A DNA stretch of 64,000 bases. Origin: Larix kaempferi (taxonomy: Eukaryota > Streptophyta > Pinopsida > Pinales > Pinaceae). How positions within the stretch are numbered: the stretch's first letter is position 1; each line of letters starts with the position of its first letter. This document shows positions 33,901-46,830 of this stretch, in pieces. The position numbers were made by a program, and so were the translations under genes. The notes beneath the pieces were generated by a model. The model was not told the DNA's origin, did not search any database, and saw nothing but the letters and a program-made list of their open reading frames with translations. The DNA is taken from the NCBI GenBank assembly GCA_027924585.1, contig BSBM01000307.1, positions 17,407,501-17,471,500 of the forward strand. Direction: 5' to 3'.

Positions 33901-35632
33901 ACCCTTTTCTGACTGCCCTTTTAAGTTGTAAGGCAGAAATCTGCCTAACTACTGTTTTCCTAGGAATACCCCTGACAGTTACAGGCTGTCCATTACTGTT
34001 TACACATCTAAAAGTTTTGTCAAAACAATTTAAAACTACCCTATGTTGTTCCAACCAGTCCATTCCGATAAGTATGTCATAAGAGCCAAGTGGCAAGACG
34101 TTTAGTTTAACTGTAGTTCTAAAATCATTCATATTTAAGATACATTCTTTTACATAACAGTTTACTTTCCTTTTTGCCCCAGTCGCTAGTTGTACAGACC
34201 AAGAATTATCAAATCTTTCAACAGCCAAATTACATTTTTCTACTAACTGGGGTGAAATATAACTAAGACTAGCACCCGGATCTATTAAAATAGTTACAGG
34301 GGTTTTGTTAATCATACCTCCTACTTCTACCATGGAAGTTTGATAGTCAGCTTGGCGGTTCTCCAACGCTGCATTGATTCGGGGCATAGTCCCTGCAAAG
34401 TATCCAACAGTCATTTCATCTTGAACAGTATGAATATTGCTGATTTGTTTCTTTCTATTTGGGCAAACTGAAGCATAATGTGGGCCATTACACTCCCAGC
34501 ACTTGACAGGTTCCTTTCGCTCAAAATTTTTAGTGTAATTTCCATGATTGTTAGGAGCCTCCTTGCTGCTTTTGAAATTGTTGGAATGACTGGAAGCTCC
34601 ATTTTTGTTTCCCTGGAAGCTTTTACCATTAAAGTGGTTTCCGTTTTTGCTATTCTTGAAACTTTTATGAGGGACAAACTCCTTTTTCCTGTACTCAAGC
34701 TAATTACTGTTCTTTTTGGCTTTCCAGCTGGCTATCCCTTCTTTCTTTTTATTCTGTTCGTAACAGAAATTAGCTTTTTGCATAGTTTCTTCCAGTGTTT
34801 TGGGGTTGTCATATTCAATTATGTCCTTGATATGATATGGCAGACAGCTAAGAAACCGCTGTATCTTTGGTTTTTCTTCGACAAAATACGGCACATACCG
34901 TAACAAACTTAAGAACTTACTGTTTAAGTCCTTCATCGTCATAGAACCTGGCTTCAGTTCATAAAATTCCTTGGCCCTCTCTTCATAGTACTGTTCAGAC
35001 AGAAATTTCTTCTTGAAGTATCTTTTAAAAGTACTCCAATTAACTTCTTTTTCTTTAATCCCCTTGACCCTTTTCAGATCTTGCCACCATATGTCTGCCT
35101 TTCCAGAAAGGTTGTAGATGTCCATTCGTGCCTTCATCTGATTTGAATAGTTATAAATCTGGAAATATTTTCTCATCCCGGATAACCAGGATTCTGCTTC
35201 TTCTCCTGTTTCAGATTCTCCATTGAAAGTTGGGGGTTTTATCTTTTTAAACTCCCCGGAAATCTCTTCATAAGGCCTGTACTTTTTCCTTCTGTTGTGC
35301 AGCTCAGCTTCACTGCTGTCACTACTAGTGTGATAACTGTGTTGTCCCTTTCTTTCTTCAGATGATGAACTGCTGTCAGATTTAGCTGGTTTCGTCCTTT
35401 TAGACCCTCTTTGATGACTAACTTCTTCTGATCCAGTTCGTTTGTTCCTTCCTTCTGTCTGAAATTTTTCTAATAATAATTGATTTAGCTGCTCTTGTGT
35501 TTTTAGAATCCTTTCATTATCTTTCTTGACTGTTTCTATCTCTGTCTTTAAACCTTTTATGGTCTGCATCAGCTGAGTGGTGTGAGAAATTACCTCCTTT
35601 GTCTCAGGTTCTCTTGACATCTGTCTTGTCAC
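30986..35632 (-). pseudogene. Element E Gag-Pol polyprotein, one frame with three stops
   Basis: A single frame of about 1549 codons. Gag (35632-34700): coiled-coil-like N-terminus, Ser-rich stretch, capsid block with WLSGMRKYFQIY and ADIWWQDL. Zinc knuckle [13 protein letters not shown] near 34500. Protease [12 protein letters not shown] near 34276. RT with [10 protein letters not shown] near 33250. RNase H with VCTDACNDGLGGVL, TYDLELAVVIHALK and LLTDNKGLKYL. Integrase HHCC (HKTPYSGHPGYQKT, CLDCQQVK) and DFITGLP, ISDRDPKF, TDRQTERVNQVLED. Chromodomain at the end (ILGRKEITLRNRIIGQLKVQW, EEATWELE, YPHLF). Stops: TAG at about 34700, TAA at about 33137, TGA at about 32573; the first fits CAG to TAG. 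No frameshift was found. Confidence 0.95.
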
Positions 35633-35831
35633 AGTGTTTGGAGATTACTGCTCAGCATATTCTTCTAGCTTTTCCATACCTGCCTGTCGGATTCAGAAAA
35701 GAAATTTTCTGCTCTGTCTTTATGAAACAGAAATTATAAGTTAGTACATAACACAATTTAAAATTTTATTGTCATTTGCACTGTTCTGCGGAAATTAGTG
35801 GAGCCATAAGAAGTCCTAGTGTCTGAACCTG

Positions 35832-35843
35832 GCTCTGATACCA
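35832..35843 (-). other. Element E primer binding site (tRNA-iMet type)
   Basis: The minus strand reads TGGTATCAGAGC two bases after the end of the 5' LTR. This fixes the element's orientation. Confidence 0.92.
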
Positions 35844-35845
35844 TA

Positions 35846-38800
35846 TGTCAAAACCCGAAATTTCCGAAAAATTTAAAATTTTTATGATAGCAATAAATGT
35901 TATTAAAATTGCATTCCTTGATCTGTTTGTTTTTAAATAACTGATCATGATCTTGTCTAAAATATTCTGTCATAATACTAATGTGAGTTTTGATGGCAGT
36001 TATTGATTGTCTTTGTTCTTAAACCTCAAAGGGGGAAGTAGCCATAGCTGACTGGCTTACTTAGCTTTCAAGCTAATGCATAATCCGTCCTTTTTCCGCA
36101 GGTTTACAGGTAAAGTATGGATCATTGTAAATGAATTTTTATAAGCATCAAAGTTCTTTTCACAGTGCTATAAAGCTCAGAGAAGATTTAAATATTCTTA
36201 CCGGTTGTCACGTGTAAGACGGTAGAGTTCCTTTTCTATAATCTTCATGAAATTTATGCTTGATAGATAGTTGATAGTCTGCATGACATGATTACTATTA
36301 TTCTGGATATTATAAATAGGCATTTCGATGAATTACAGTCTCTTTGACACTATCATTGCGTTGTGACAATGTCTCTTAGTTAATGCTGTATAAAGTCACT
36401 GGATCATGTTATTTGTAGCATTTTCATCGTATACATGATGTAATGCTAGCATTGTGTGATGTTCTGTCAACTATTAGCTGTGACTATGGCTGTGACCCTT
36501 ATCATTTGCATGAAAAATTGGAGTTGTGATAACTATAGCGATGTACTATTCTAGCCATTTATAGTTTATGATACATCGTCAACTTAATAATTTTTATAAT
36601 TACACTAAGCTTAACTTATGCCTAAAATCTTTGTTCCTTTGTTTTTAATGCACGTCCAATGTATGGAATTATAGGTGAGTTTATATCACTATCTCACAAT
36701 ACTAAAGGTTATTGTGCTTATCTTTGATTGTTAAAAAGGGTGACGGAAGAATTATGATAGTAACACCTTGTAGATAAACTATTCATTCATTTATATTAGC
36801 CAAGGTAATATTTAATTGTCACAATGATGATGAACTCCCGTTGAAATTAACTATACCACTTTCTAAATGATTGTAGGGGAAAATATTATGTTCCCTAGGA
36901 AGCTTTCCATGGCCCGGTTCCAATCATGCACTATACGATGATAGTGTCTCAATCATAGTAGAGTATCCTTACTATGAATAAAGTTTTCATCTATGCAACG
37001 ATTTAAATTTGATGAGCAAAAATTCGAAATGCAGTTTTGAACTTTGGAAAGTTGACCCATGGCAAGTTAAAAATCTTAAGGCTACGTGGATGGCTCTCAT
37101 CCTTGTATTTGATGATATAAATGGCTTGTCCGAAACCCTACCTGGTCATTCCCTCTGCCTGCGGGCTCGGTTACATGAGGAAACCCTTCTAGTCTGAGTT
37201 TGTTCCTTATGGCACTGTAAGTTGTAATTTCTCCTATGGCTATAGTCATGGAGTTTACTCCTCGTGTGGTTTGTAAGTCTGTAAACTCTGCTAAAGGCGT
37301 CCCCTAAGTTCATTGGGCATCTTGGTTATCGTTTTGCTGTCACTGTAGTTATCAGTCGCATGCTACTCACAGCCTTACACTTATTGCTTGTGTGATTTAG
37401 AGTTAGGGTTTTCCTATTGTCTTTATCCATGAGGTGGTCATGTAATGGGGTTTTTATTCGTGCTTCCCAAACTGGTTCATCCATGGCGTGAGGGTTTTGT
37501 ACTGTATGTTACCTGTCACGGCTATCAATGGAGAAGGAAAACTTGGAGTTTTTCTGGCCCATCCTTCTTATGATTATGATGAGGTTTTTCTACCTTGCTC
37601 AACTCGTGGCTACCAGGTTGTTCACTGGGTTTGCTTCCTCCGACCATTGCTGGTAAGAGTTATCAATTGTTTTCAAAATTTTTCAGTTTTGAAAAAGATT
37701 GTTTATAAAAGTTGACCACTAACTCGTCAACTCGTAATGTGAAGGCTTTGTTCTTTCCTGAAGGTGTACGAGGCTCAACCTCTAGCGCTGGGCTCCTACC
37801 GGGTAAGCCTGGTTATACCATGGCTATTTCTCCCTTTGATAGTTTGGTTGGTTAGGGTTGTGTCTGGGAAGACCACCTTTGTGAATGGTTTTTGTCGTGT
37901 TTATGAACATGATTGCGGTCATATGTAATATTCTTGTTTGCTTACAGTAGATAGGGTTTGTATACACAGTCGTGAATAAGAGGAACATGCTATGGCTTAG
38001 TCTGGCATGACGGCCTTGGGGTTTTTATTTATCATTGTATTTTTGAAAGAATAGGGTTATCACCCAACTCTGTAGAAGTTAAATAAATAGTGAATGTTGG
38101 CCTGCAAAGTGGCCGTATACTGTCTGCGTTTTTCTTAAATGAACACAATGTACAGTTATAGGAATGTTTAAGTTTCTCGGATACTTTCAGAGAAATAATA
38201 TCTCGGCTGTAGGTGATGGCAACGTCTTAATTCTCAGCGTTTTCTTTGGTTTTTGTGTATTGAATGATAGCGATAGGGTTCAATAATCCTTACCGTGATA
38301 GACCAATAATGTGTTGATAACCCTGGCGAATTGGGGTTCTCTCCCAGGTTAAAATATATAGAAGAAAAATATGAAAAGTGTTTAAGCTCTGTTGATCTCT
38401 TTTGTGGCTGGGAACGAGTTGTTGTAAATTTTTTTTAATGTTTACATACTGTAGTAAATGTCTCCTTGTTAATAACTAAAGTAGGGTTTGATTTTGAAAT
38501 GCCAACAATGGCTGAGTTCAATGATAACTCTGTGTGCACTAGGATGTTTGAACTATTGTCATGGTAGAATCCTGACGATGCTGTGTATTACATGAAGAAT
38601 GAGCTCGATAATGAGCAGAAACTATACTTGTGATAATGGAAAGATTTTGACAAAAGAAAATAAAATTTCTATGTTGTAAAGACTCGGCTTTGAGCTATTT
38701 ATTATGTTTGTCTTTTAAATTCCTTCTGCCCTATGGTTATTAACTCTGTCAAACTCTGATGTTAATTTCTTGGTTGTAATAACGGTAGAGATAGGTTTTG

Positions 38801-40167
38801 AATAAAACATCTTTCGCCACGATCTTTGTTTATAAATTTAACTGTTTGTTTTGGCTAAGATTTTGTTGAAAGCAGATTATAGATAATGAGTTTAATGATG
38901 TGGCGATCCTGCTATTCGAATTCTATACTGAGACAATAACAATTCAACTCTGTTCTGACAGTAAATAAATAAATTTACTAACATAAATTTGTTCACCTAT
39001 CCTTGGTACAGATAATAACCTGTATACTTATTTAACTAAATCACGAGACAGATACAGACCGGTATGCTTGTTCAGCTAGGGTTTATACCTGTTAAACTAT
39101 CTATGAAAAAGATTCACTGTGATTATAGAGTTGTCCATGATTCTGTTCCTATAATTGTTTTAACAAGTGTATTTACAGGAATATTTACTGTATAAATAAT
39201 CTATATTTACCTATTTAACTATTGAAAATAAACCAATGTAAAATCACCATAATATTCTATTACTTTAATAATAACAAAACATATTCTGTATAAAACAATT
39301 ACTCGATTTATAGTGATAAATAGGGAATTTCTAAGACATATTAGTTCTGCAGATTCTATCTAATAACAATACAGAGATGCTAACTTTACTGAAATAAATC
39401 CTGTTCAAACATAGATGAGATAGTCTTATTCTACATTTAAATTTATTCAATAAACAACACGGGAAAAAGTGGCAGAACCTGTGTCAATGGTAGACAATAA
39501 CAGCAGTGGGAGGCTGTTCCTCCCTACCAATTCCTAGAGAGTGCCCAAACAGCACTTCTCAGGACCCCCGAGCTTGCTCTGGTCTAACTGGATGGAACTA
39601 GGTACAGCCAACAATTCCCTCAGCCAAAGCAGCTACATTGGAACCAAGTTACTGCAACTTCCTAACTCAAAACACTTCCTTACTATTTTTCCCACTTCCT
39701 CAATGGGACTCCTGAATAGCATTCACCTGAATGTATTCTCCCTCTAGAACTTTCATGAACCCCAGCTCAGTTCATTGAGTACTATTTAAAAGATTGCCTA
39801 GGTATTAGTTGGGTTAACTGTCATTAATGAGCCACCTGTTCAGATTCCACTTTCTTGGGGAATCATGACCCCAAAATATAGGGAAGTTGCCACCTGCAAC
39901 TTAGGAAGTGTTTGAGGATGCTGCCACTTGTCTTTTGTCTTTCCACCTAGTTCCATCAACCAGTTAGACCAGTAACCTCTTTTAACAGCTCTCCCATGTT
40001 GTTGTCTCCATAATTTATTTATTAATAATAAAATATTCCGAATTTACATTCCATTTCTGGTGACTCTGCTGAGTCATCAATTCCTACTTAGCATTAAATT
40101 TAACATAATGTCTCAGGAATATTAATAAAATAATTACATTATTTTTGCAAAATTGGGGTATGTGACA
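35846..40167 (-). repeat. Element E 5' LTR (4322 bp)
   Basis: The promoter-bearing LTR on the minus strand, nearly identical to 26625-30945. The flanking GCTTT duplication is intact. Confidence 0.95.
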
Positions 40168-41560
40168 GCTTTTGTGTCACAGGTTTTGCATTAGGGTAAG
40201 TAGTGATGACATGCTCAACGATGGCTGGATCGATACCTGGAATCTACTCATAAGACCAGGAAAAAATGTCGCGAAATTCTTTAAAAAGCTTGGTATACAG
40301 AGAGATCTCTTCTGGAGAACAGTCTACACCTATAAAAATGTTTTCCATGACCCCGGGTTTGGTGGAAATGTTAATCAGGATTGTCCTCGATATATTATCC
40401 ATATTCCCTTCAGCGTAAACAGCTCTTGAAGTAGAAGGAAAAGATGACAAATCAACAAATCCACCGGGTCTCATAGAGAATTCCCCTCTCTCTATCCTTC
40501 CTAGGTTTGGAAGCAGGTAGGACCTGTGATGCTTATGTTCCCATGGATGGTCCAGGCCCATCATGGCTTCCAAAATGGCTTCATCAGATGGTAAGAACGT
40601 ATCTAAATAGTCGAAAGAGTGGGTAGAATTCAATGACCATGCATTAGCATAGTCTATATCCGACTCAGTAGTGACTGGCAGAGTCACGATATGTTCCATT
40701 GCAGCATGCTATGCTTCCATGTATGCTATCTATGCAATGGTTAAAGGAACTGAAGGTTCTGATATAGTAGGAAGGATCCACGGATCAGTCCTAAGACCAA
40801 CCGTGAAAGTTTTAGTAGAAGTACCTACATCAAAACGCATGAAAAGAATAGGAGAGGGTAGGTTTTAAGTGCCTATTAACAGCTCGTAAAGCCCTTCTCT
40901 TAAACTCTCAGTTACTGGGGTTGATTAATCAAATAAAGGGATAGTGGTATCCAATGAAGTCTGGTTGTTTTTCCAAGAGAACGAAAGTTGGTCAACCGTG
41001 ACGACCTTGCCTTCGTGAGGGAACATAACGACTCGAAAAACTGTTGATGCGATGGCTCGCATGGCATATGTCCATCTCCTGCCTAATAACATATTGTAAT
41101 CAAGCGGACTGTCCAGAACTTCAATCTCAATAGCAACTGTCTTACCAGCAAGTGTAATTTCAAACGATGGTAGAACTCCATGTGGATGGAAATTCCTGCC
41201 ATCGAAGGCAGTAAGCAGTGTGTTAGATGGGGCTAGCTTGGGAGAGCCTAAATATTTCTAGCAAGAAATGGACATCACGCACATTGACGTGCCCTCATCT
41301 ACGACAACCTGTCTAATGGTCATAGGACCATGGACCACTTCAATCTGTAGGGAAATGAAGTATGGTAAACAATACTTGATATCAAACATATCAAAGCATG
41401 CAGTCATGTTAGATGATTCCATACTTCCAATCGCTGACAGAAGTGCGTTTCATTGTAACAGACAACTTTGGAAAACTTCTAAGGTGGACATAGCACAAGG
41501 GGTCTGGGCTAGATCTTCAACCACATTGTAGTTGGAAGCAACCCGAGCGTTGGGATTGTA
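40168..41560 (-). pseudogene. Element D protease and protease-RT linker
   Basis: The minus strand reads VVVDEGTSMCVMSISC (active site D-E-G-T-S), KYLGSPKLAPSNTLLTAFDGR, then LDSPLDYNMLLGRRWTYAM as the second-half fold, and a long linker with THSFDYLDTFLPSDEAI, PWEHKHHRSYLLPNLG and LFKEFRDIFSWSYE, leading to RT. C has the same linker. Several stops are present, for example within SC*KYLG. The 456-base open stretch 40244-40699 is part of the linker. Confidence 0.8.
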
Positions 41561-43910
41561 CGAGGCCTATTTCAAGACAACTTTTTCTACAAGAATGTGG
41601 AGAGGGATCTTGGGAAGTGGATCTACAAGAATGTGGAGAGGAATGGAAGATTCAGGAATCTCTTTATCCTTGTTCTGCACATACAGGGTATAATTTCTTG
41701 CTCGCGTTTGAAAAAGTGCATCTGTGCTAACCATATTAATGAAAGTTTGATCAACTGAAGCATGTGTAGTGCCCCCATCTTTGGAGGTGCCAGAAGCTGA
41801 ACCCTACCCCTTAGGAAATGGATATTTAAGTATGGAAGGTTTCTTTTCTTGAAGCAACTTCTGGGATTCTTCGAGTAGAGGGCATTGGTGAGTGAGGTGA
41901 TCCTGCTTGCAAAGTTTACAAGGGAACTTAACCTTCTTCTTTTCTTTGTTACCCTCCTCGGCATTCTCTTCGTTCTTGGGATTTTGTTGGTTCCCCTCTC
42001 CTTTCTTGCCCTTCTTTTTGTTGTTGGGCTGCCGAGGGCCCTTTTGATTGTTCTGAAGTTCACAGATTCAGAAGTAGAAGGAGAGGTTGTGACGGAAGTT
42101 ATTTCTGCAGTTGATTGTTTGATGGATAAGGCATGAACCTGCTTGGTCAATGCTTCGAAAGCTACAGAATCTACTGAACCCACTATGTTGTCAGCATGTG
42201 GTCCAGGTTTAGGTCTGCCAAGATCAGTGTTTGATCGTGGTGTGTCTGGTATAATCTCATAAAGTAGCCCAGACTGTGCATAAACAAGGTCTAGCTGTTG
42301 GGTCCGTAAAATGGATTCTTCCTCTTTAGACACTCCAGAAGTAACTACTTCCTTAGAAATGTAAGGAAGGAGTGATTTCAGATACCACTCAAGAAGAAAC
42401 TTTGGAGGTATATTGGATTTAATGAGTCTCTTCCATCTTCGCCACTCCTGAATGTGATCAAATAAGTGAGTGGCCTTATTCTGTCTAAATGTAGACAGAA
42501 GATCTGTCCCGGTATCATACCGAACAGGAAGCTGGAAGTGGTTCAGAAAAAAAGTCGCAAGATCCCGAAAGTTAAAAAACGTAGCTGCAGGTAACTCAAT
42601 GTACCATTTAGCCACAGCGTCGGTTAAGGTTCTTTGGAAAAGTATCAACCTAACAGAATCTTTGTTCAATGAGTTTGAAGAACACCATAAATGGAAAGTG
42701 GTGACATAAGCACCAGGGTCTTCACCAGTTTTGCCTTCGAATTTTGGAATGTACGAAGGTAACTTAGTATGAACTGGTGGCCAAGCCGTGTTATGGCATA
42801 CCGGATCATTTGTTAACTTGGAAAGGTCTGTCAAATTCAGAGTTTCCAGAAATGGCAAACGAGGTCTACAAGATGGCATTTGATAAGCTGGGGTCATAAA
42901 GGGGGAACCACCCATAGTTTGACTAGTGAACTGCTGGTAGGGGTTGCCCCCAGCCACTATCTAGTAGGGTTTTCCCCCAGCCATCTACTGGTAGGGGTTT
43001 CCCCCAGCCATCTACTGTTGTGTCAAAGTGTTGCTAAAATTCCCCCATCCAAATGAAAGTGGGTTAGTGCTCTGAACATTTGTCCACTGAGGCTGGGCGT
43101 TAGCCCCGCCATATTGTTGATTAAGGATGTTACCCCCTCCTCCTAAAAATAAAGAAAAAGGGGTGCTTCCTGTAGGTATATTACATCGATTCATGTTGTA
43201 ACCTGCAAAGGAATTGAAACTAGGGGTAATCGAGGTGGACGGCGTGGTCATGGTACTCATGACAGGCACAGTTGCAGAGGCGTTTGGCCCTACATTTGGT
43301 GTGGAAATCCAAGTACTAGGTATATGATATGGTTTTTGAGTTGCAGGAGGTGGAACAAGATTCATTGTACTACTGGGTCCAAAAGTGGGTGTAGAGGCAG
43401 ATGCCGCAGTTGTTGAACTCAGCATGCCTAAGTTACCGACATTAAAGCTGAAGGACGGAGTCGAAACAGAAGTTGGCTGTGCCGAACTCGGTGTAGAAGT
43501 AGGAGGAGGATTTACAGTATTTGTGTTCATACCTATTGTGGTAGTCTGTGGAACTCCCTGTTAGCCTCCTGTATTAGTCATAAAATGCCCAGGTGTGAAC
43601 AAATATGCACTATAATCAGGTTGTTGGAAACCAATGGGTAACAAAAGAGGATTGTTAAGATTAGTCAGAGGAGGATTAAACGGAGTACTAAACTCACCAG
43701 AAGTGAGATCCTCAATCTCGACTGTGTTAAAAGTTTGCTGATCTAGAGTCTGAGGTTGTGGTTCCTCAGGAACCTCTATATCATTAGTAGTTTCCAAAGG
43801 AACACTGGGGTCTACCCTCTGTCATCTGGGTGGCGGTAGTGGTTCCACTCTAAGTGGGAGAATATTTTTCAACCTTCTAGACCTATGAAGTTGTTGGTCT
43901 TCCACGATTA
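41561..43910 (-). pseudogene. Element D gag
   Basis: Three in-frame open segments (43797-43561, 43530-43012, 42957-41623). The N-terminal third is Pro/Ser/Thr-rich. A capsid domain follows: KFEGKTGEDPGAYVTTFHLW, LFQRTLTDAVAKWYIELP, FLNHFQLPVRYD. Then comes a zinc knuckle CKLCKQDHLTHQC. Gag forms the particle shell and binds RNA. The frame is open upstream to about 43910 without an ATG; the first codons read IVEDQQLHRSRRLK, parallel to IVARSPTHHRSRQL in C. A short tandem duplication (ctacaagaatgtggagag) lies near 41588 and 41626. Confidence 0.85.
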
Positions 43911-45929
43911 TATATAAAAATAAATCTAAGCAAAAACCTAGTGGAAACTAAGACTAGGGGGAAAACAACACACCACTCAGAAAATCCTAAGTATACAAAC
44001 TAGGAAAACAAGATGCCTTCCGGAGAAGAGTATGGGATGATGAGGGCCCAGAACAAATCAATGAAGGAAGAAGAACAGTTACCCAGGGTCCACAATACAA
44101 TGACTAAGTGTGCAAGCGCTAGAATCACCCAGCCGCCCTCCCAAAGACCTGCAAGGGATTTCCTCCCACGTCTGTCCTAGGTACAGCAGATATAGCCTCC
44201 ACTGTCACCTGTGTATGAACATATGCTCAGATACTAAGGCTACCATACATACAAAATATCCTAAGGGGACAGTCGTCAGCCCGATCAAAACGCGTGGGTA
44301 GGGTAGCAAAGCCCGAAGTCCAAATGGACCCCCATACACGAATCGACCTTGGTTTATGGTCAAAAGGAACGTGAGGGAGGTATCCTCAATGATTCCGATC
44401 TTCCACGGCCTTGTGCTTGGCTATGGTTTCAGTAGCATTTCCTAGGAATATTTGATATATATGGGTTTACCTATATGACAGTCGCACTACGATTTTTGAG
44501 TAATGAAACAAGCTTCGAGCAGTTTAAGGTGTTTTAAGCTCGAAACTCTAGCCTAGACTTGTTGGTGTCATGTATCCCTAGAAAGAAAATTGTTTCTAAT
44601 TGATTTTATTAAGATTCTTTTTAAGGTTACTTTTTACTCAATGGGGCAATGCGTTGTGTGATGTGGTTGCAACAGAAAGTAAAGTGCATGAAATGAAACA
44701 ACTTTCAACAACAAAAAGACTTTTTATTTTTCGTTTTATATTCTTTCCAAAATGAAGAGTAAGAAAAACTAAATAAAGCTTTCTTTTCAAATTCTGAACA
44801 AAGTAAACTATGCTACTCTGCAACAAATATAAGCCTGACTAAACTAAGCTACCAAACTTATTTTGTTTTTTCTGTTATATATGAACGAAAAAGAACTTGA
44901 AAGCGGAAGCAAGTAAGACCTACAAAAGATGTGCAAGTATGGAAAAATGAATCTAAAGTTCACAACAATCGAATCAATGACCCGGCAAAGACTTGTCCTA
45001 CGAGTTTTTCAAAGGAAAAATCTCTTGAGCTTGGAAGCAAAGTGTGAAGAAAACAAGGAGGAAAGATGCTTAAAACTGGAAATCAAACTTGAAAGAATGC
45101 TCCAAAGCACCAAACCCTAACAAGAACACTAAGCCAAGTAGTAGGTAGGTAAGTGAACTAAAGACAACCTTACCAGCACAAAGGTTCAAAGGTGAAGCAA
45201 ACTAAGGTACCTCAAACTCACTTGAAACTGGAAAAGACAGCAAGGTCAAGAAGTGTTGGGACTCAAAACATTTTGGAAGACACACCAAAGACTCCAAAAA
45301 AATGGGTCAAACCCTAAAACAAAGGATGAGACACCCAAAGAGCATATAAGTGTCACAACAAACAACAAATGCTAAGCACAAAGGTTTGTAGGTCAGTAAC
45401 ACACTATTAGGGTATTGCTAAGCAACTGTGTTCACTAAGGAACAAAGCATAGTCTCCCAAAAGAGTCACAAATGAACCAAACACTTCAAAATCAAACAAG
45501 TGACCAAAAGATGACCTAAAAGACTCAAAAGAGGCTAATGAGACTCACAGAAGTATTACAAACCTCAAAGAAAAGTCAAGAAGACCAAAAACAAAGTTAG
45601 AAACCCACCCAAATAGGCAGAATACCCAACCCAACTTCAAACAGAGAGCTACAAGAATGTGCCCTACTGTGCAGTAGGTAAACTAGCGCATTTGGGGATG
45701 TGTGCGCTACTGTGCAGAGCAAAACTAGTGCATATGCGCTATTGTATGTACAGTAGAGTAGCGCACAGGTATAAAAAAGTCAAAAACTAACCTTGCAGAG
45801 GTGTGAAAAGATTGAGTCAAACAAAGGGAAACAGGTAGGGGCAACCTACAGGGCTTCTCAGAAGATTAAAGGGGTTAAGAAGTACTGGAAAGACAACAAG
45901 AGGGGTTACCTAGAGTAGAAAAACAACCT
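43911..45929 (-). other. Element D leader (5' untranslated region)
   Basis: About 2 kb between PBS and gag with no supported coding sequence; several short open frames on plus (44110-44301, 44929-45120) show no domains. It includes a motif cluster at 45661-45769. A's-and-C's-rich on the plus strand. Confidence 0.6.
45661..45769 (-). promoter_or_regulatory. Element D GTAGCGCAC motif cluster in leader
   Basis: Copies: gtgccctac, ctagcgcat, gtgcgctac, ctagtgcat, atgcgctat, gtagcgcac, in both orientations. It lies about 160-270 bases downstream of the PBS on the element strand. C has its own motif at the same distance. Confidence 0.6.
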
Positions 45930-45946
45930 CCCCAACGGAGTCGCCA
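45930..45946 (-). other. Element D primer binding site
   Basis: The minus strand reads TGGCGACTCCGTTGGGG three bases after the 5' LTR end. C has TGGCGACTCCGCTGGGG. This PBS type is familiar from Tat/Ogre-like plant elements; I did not assign the tRNA. Confidence 0.8.
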
Positions 45947-46510
45947 GTCTGTTGGTGGGAAATACTACCCTATAGTGAGGAAATAGACACGATCAACTTA
46001 AGGGGGTGACAGGTAAACATACTAATTGCATTACTGAATCGTTTATAAAAGGAAATAGATCAGAGACCTTGGGGACATACCTTATGAATGGAGTTTGATC
46101 CTAGCTTTTGTCCAACCTTGTGCTCGATCCTCCACTCGATCTTCCTTCTGATAAACCTGCAAGACGAAGGCCTTTCTCAACGTATCTTTTCTAATATAAT
46201 AATGACGGAATTGAAAAGTAATTCAAACATCAAGCATTAACCAACATAATCCAAACAAACACATAGTCCATTAAGCATTTGATTTGGGACGTGAAAGATG
46301 TTTCAACCTTCTATTGTCAAAAACATATGAATGATACAAAGTATACCTGACTTTGCAGCATGCTCATGCAACCTGATCCTAGGCTCTTGCTCCTCTTTGA
46401 CTTCAATGTTTCTCTAGCATAACCACCTTCAATAAAAGCTTCTCATAAGAAGAGTCTCTCTATGGCACTCTTGTGTCTCTATGTCTAACCCCTCTCTTCA
46501 ATCCTCCTTG

Positions 46511-46518
46511 TATTTATA
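46511..46518 (-). promoter_or_regulatory. Element D TATA box
   Basis: The minus strand reads TATAAATA within gtcatataaatacaagg, about 475 bases into the LTR and downstream of the motif cluster at 46636-46830. Confidence 0.55.
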
Positions 46519-46635
46519 TGACAAGATAGGCAGTTTAGGTCAAGAGGTGGTTGAAGGGGAAGTTGGGGAAGTTGGGAAACCAACTGCAACTAATCCCTAT
46601 TCGTCAAATTAATCCTTTTTTTATCATATTTTAAG

Positions 46636-46830
46636 ATGTGCGCTACTATTTCACAGTAGAGTAGTGCACAGGGCGTAGCTACACTGTTAAAAAACTAGCG
46701 TTTGCCATTTTTTGGATGCTGTGCGCTAGTTTGTTGAAGTGGAGTAGCGCCCAATAGGAGGTGTGCACTACTATTTCCTTGTGGAGCAGCGCATATGTGT
46801 TGGTTTGCTTAAGGAGAGTAGCGCCTATGC
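46636..46830 (-). promoter_or_regulatory. Element D LTR motif cluster upstream of TATA
   Basis: Around eight copies of the GTAGCGCAC-like core in both orientations: gtgcgctac, gtagtgcac, actagcgtt, gcgctagt, gtagcgccc, gtgcactac, gcagcgcat, gtagcgcct. The same cluster is at 19146-19340 in the other LTR. It sits in the presumed U3 promoter. Confidence 0.65.

Larger units (their letters stand above)
26625..40167 (-). mobile_element. Element E: young chromodomain Ty3/gypsy element (Tekay/Del-like)
   Basis: LTRs of 4321 and 4322 bases (26625-30945, 35846-40167) begin TGTCAAAACCCG and end GTATGTGACA on plus. A perfect target duplication GCTTT is at 26620-26624 and 40168-40172. PBS and coding strand show minus orientation. 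One gag-pol frame has only three stops. Chromodomain and very long LTRs point to the chromovirus Tekay/Del group. In the first 600 bases of the LTRs I saw four differences, so insertion is recent. Confidence 0.95.

Noticed and set aside
34478-34903. 141-codon plus-strand hydrophobic frame opposite E gag
   Set aside because: Antisense shadow of a well-supported gag zinc-knuckle region.
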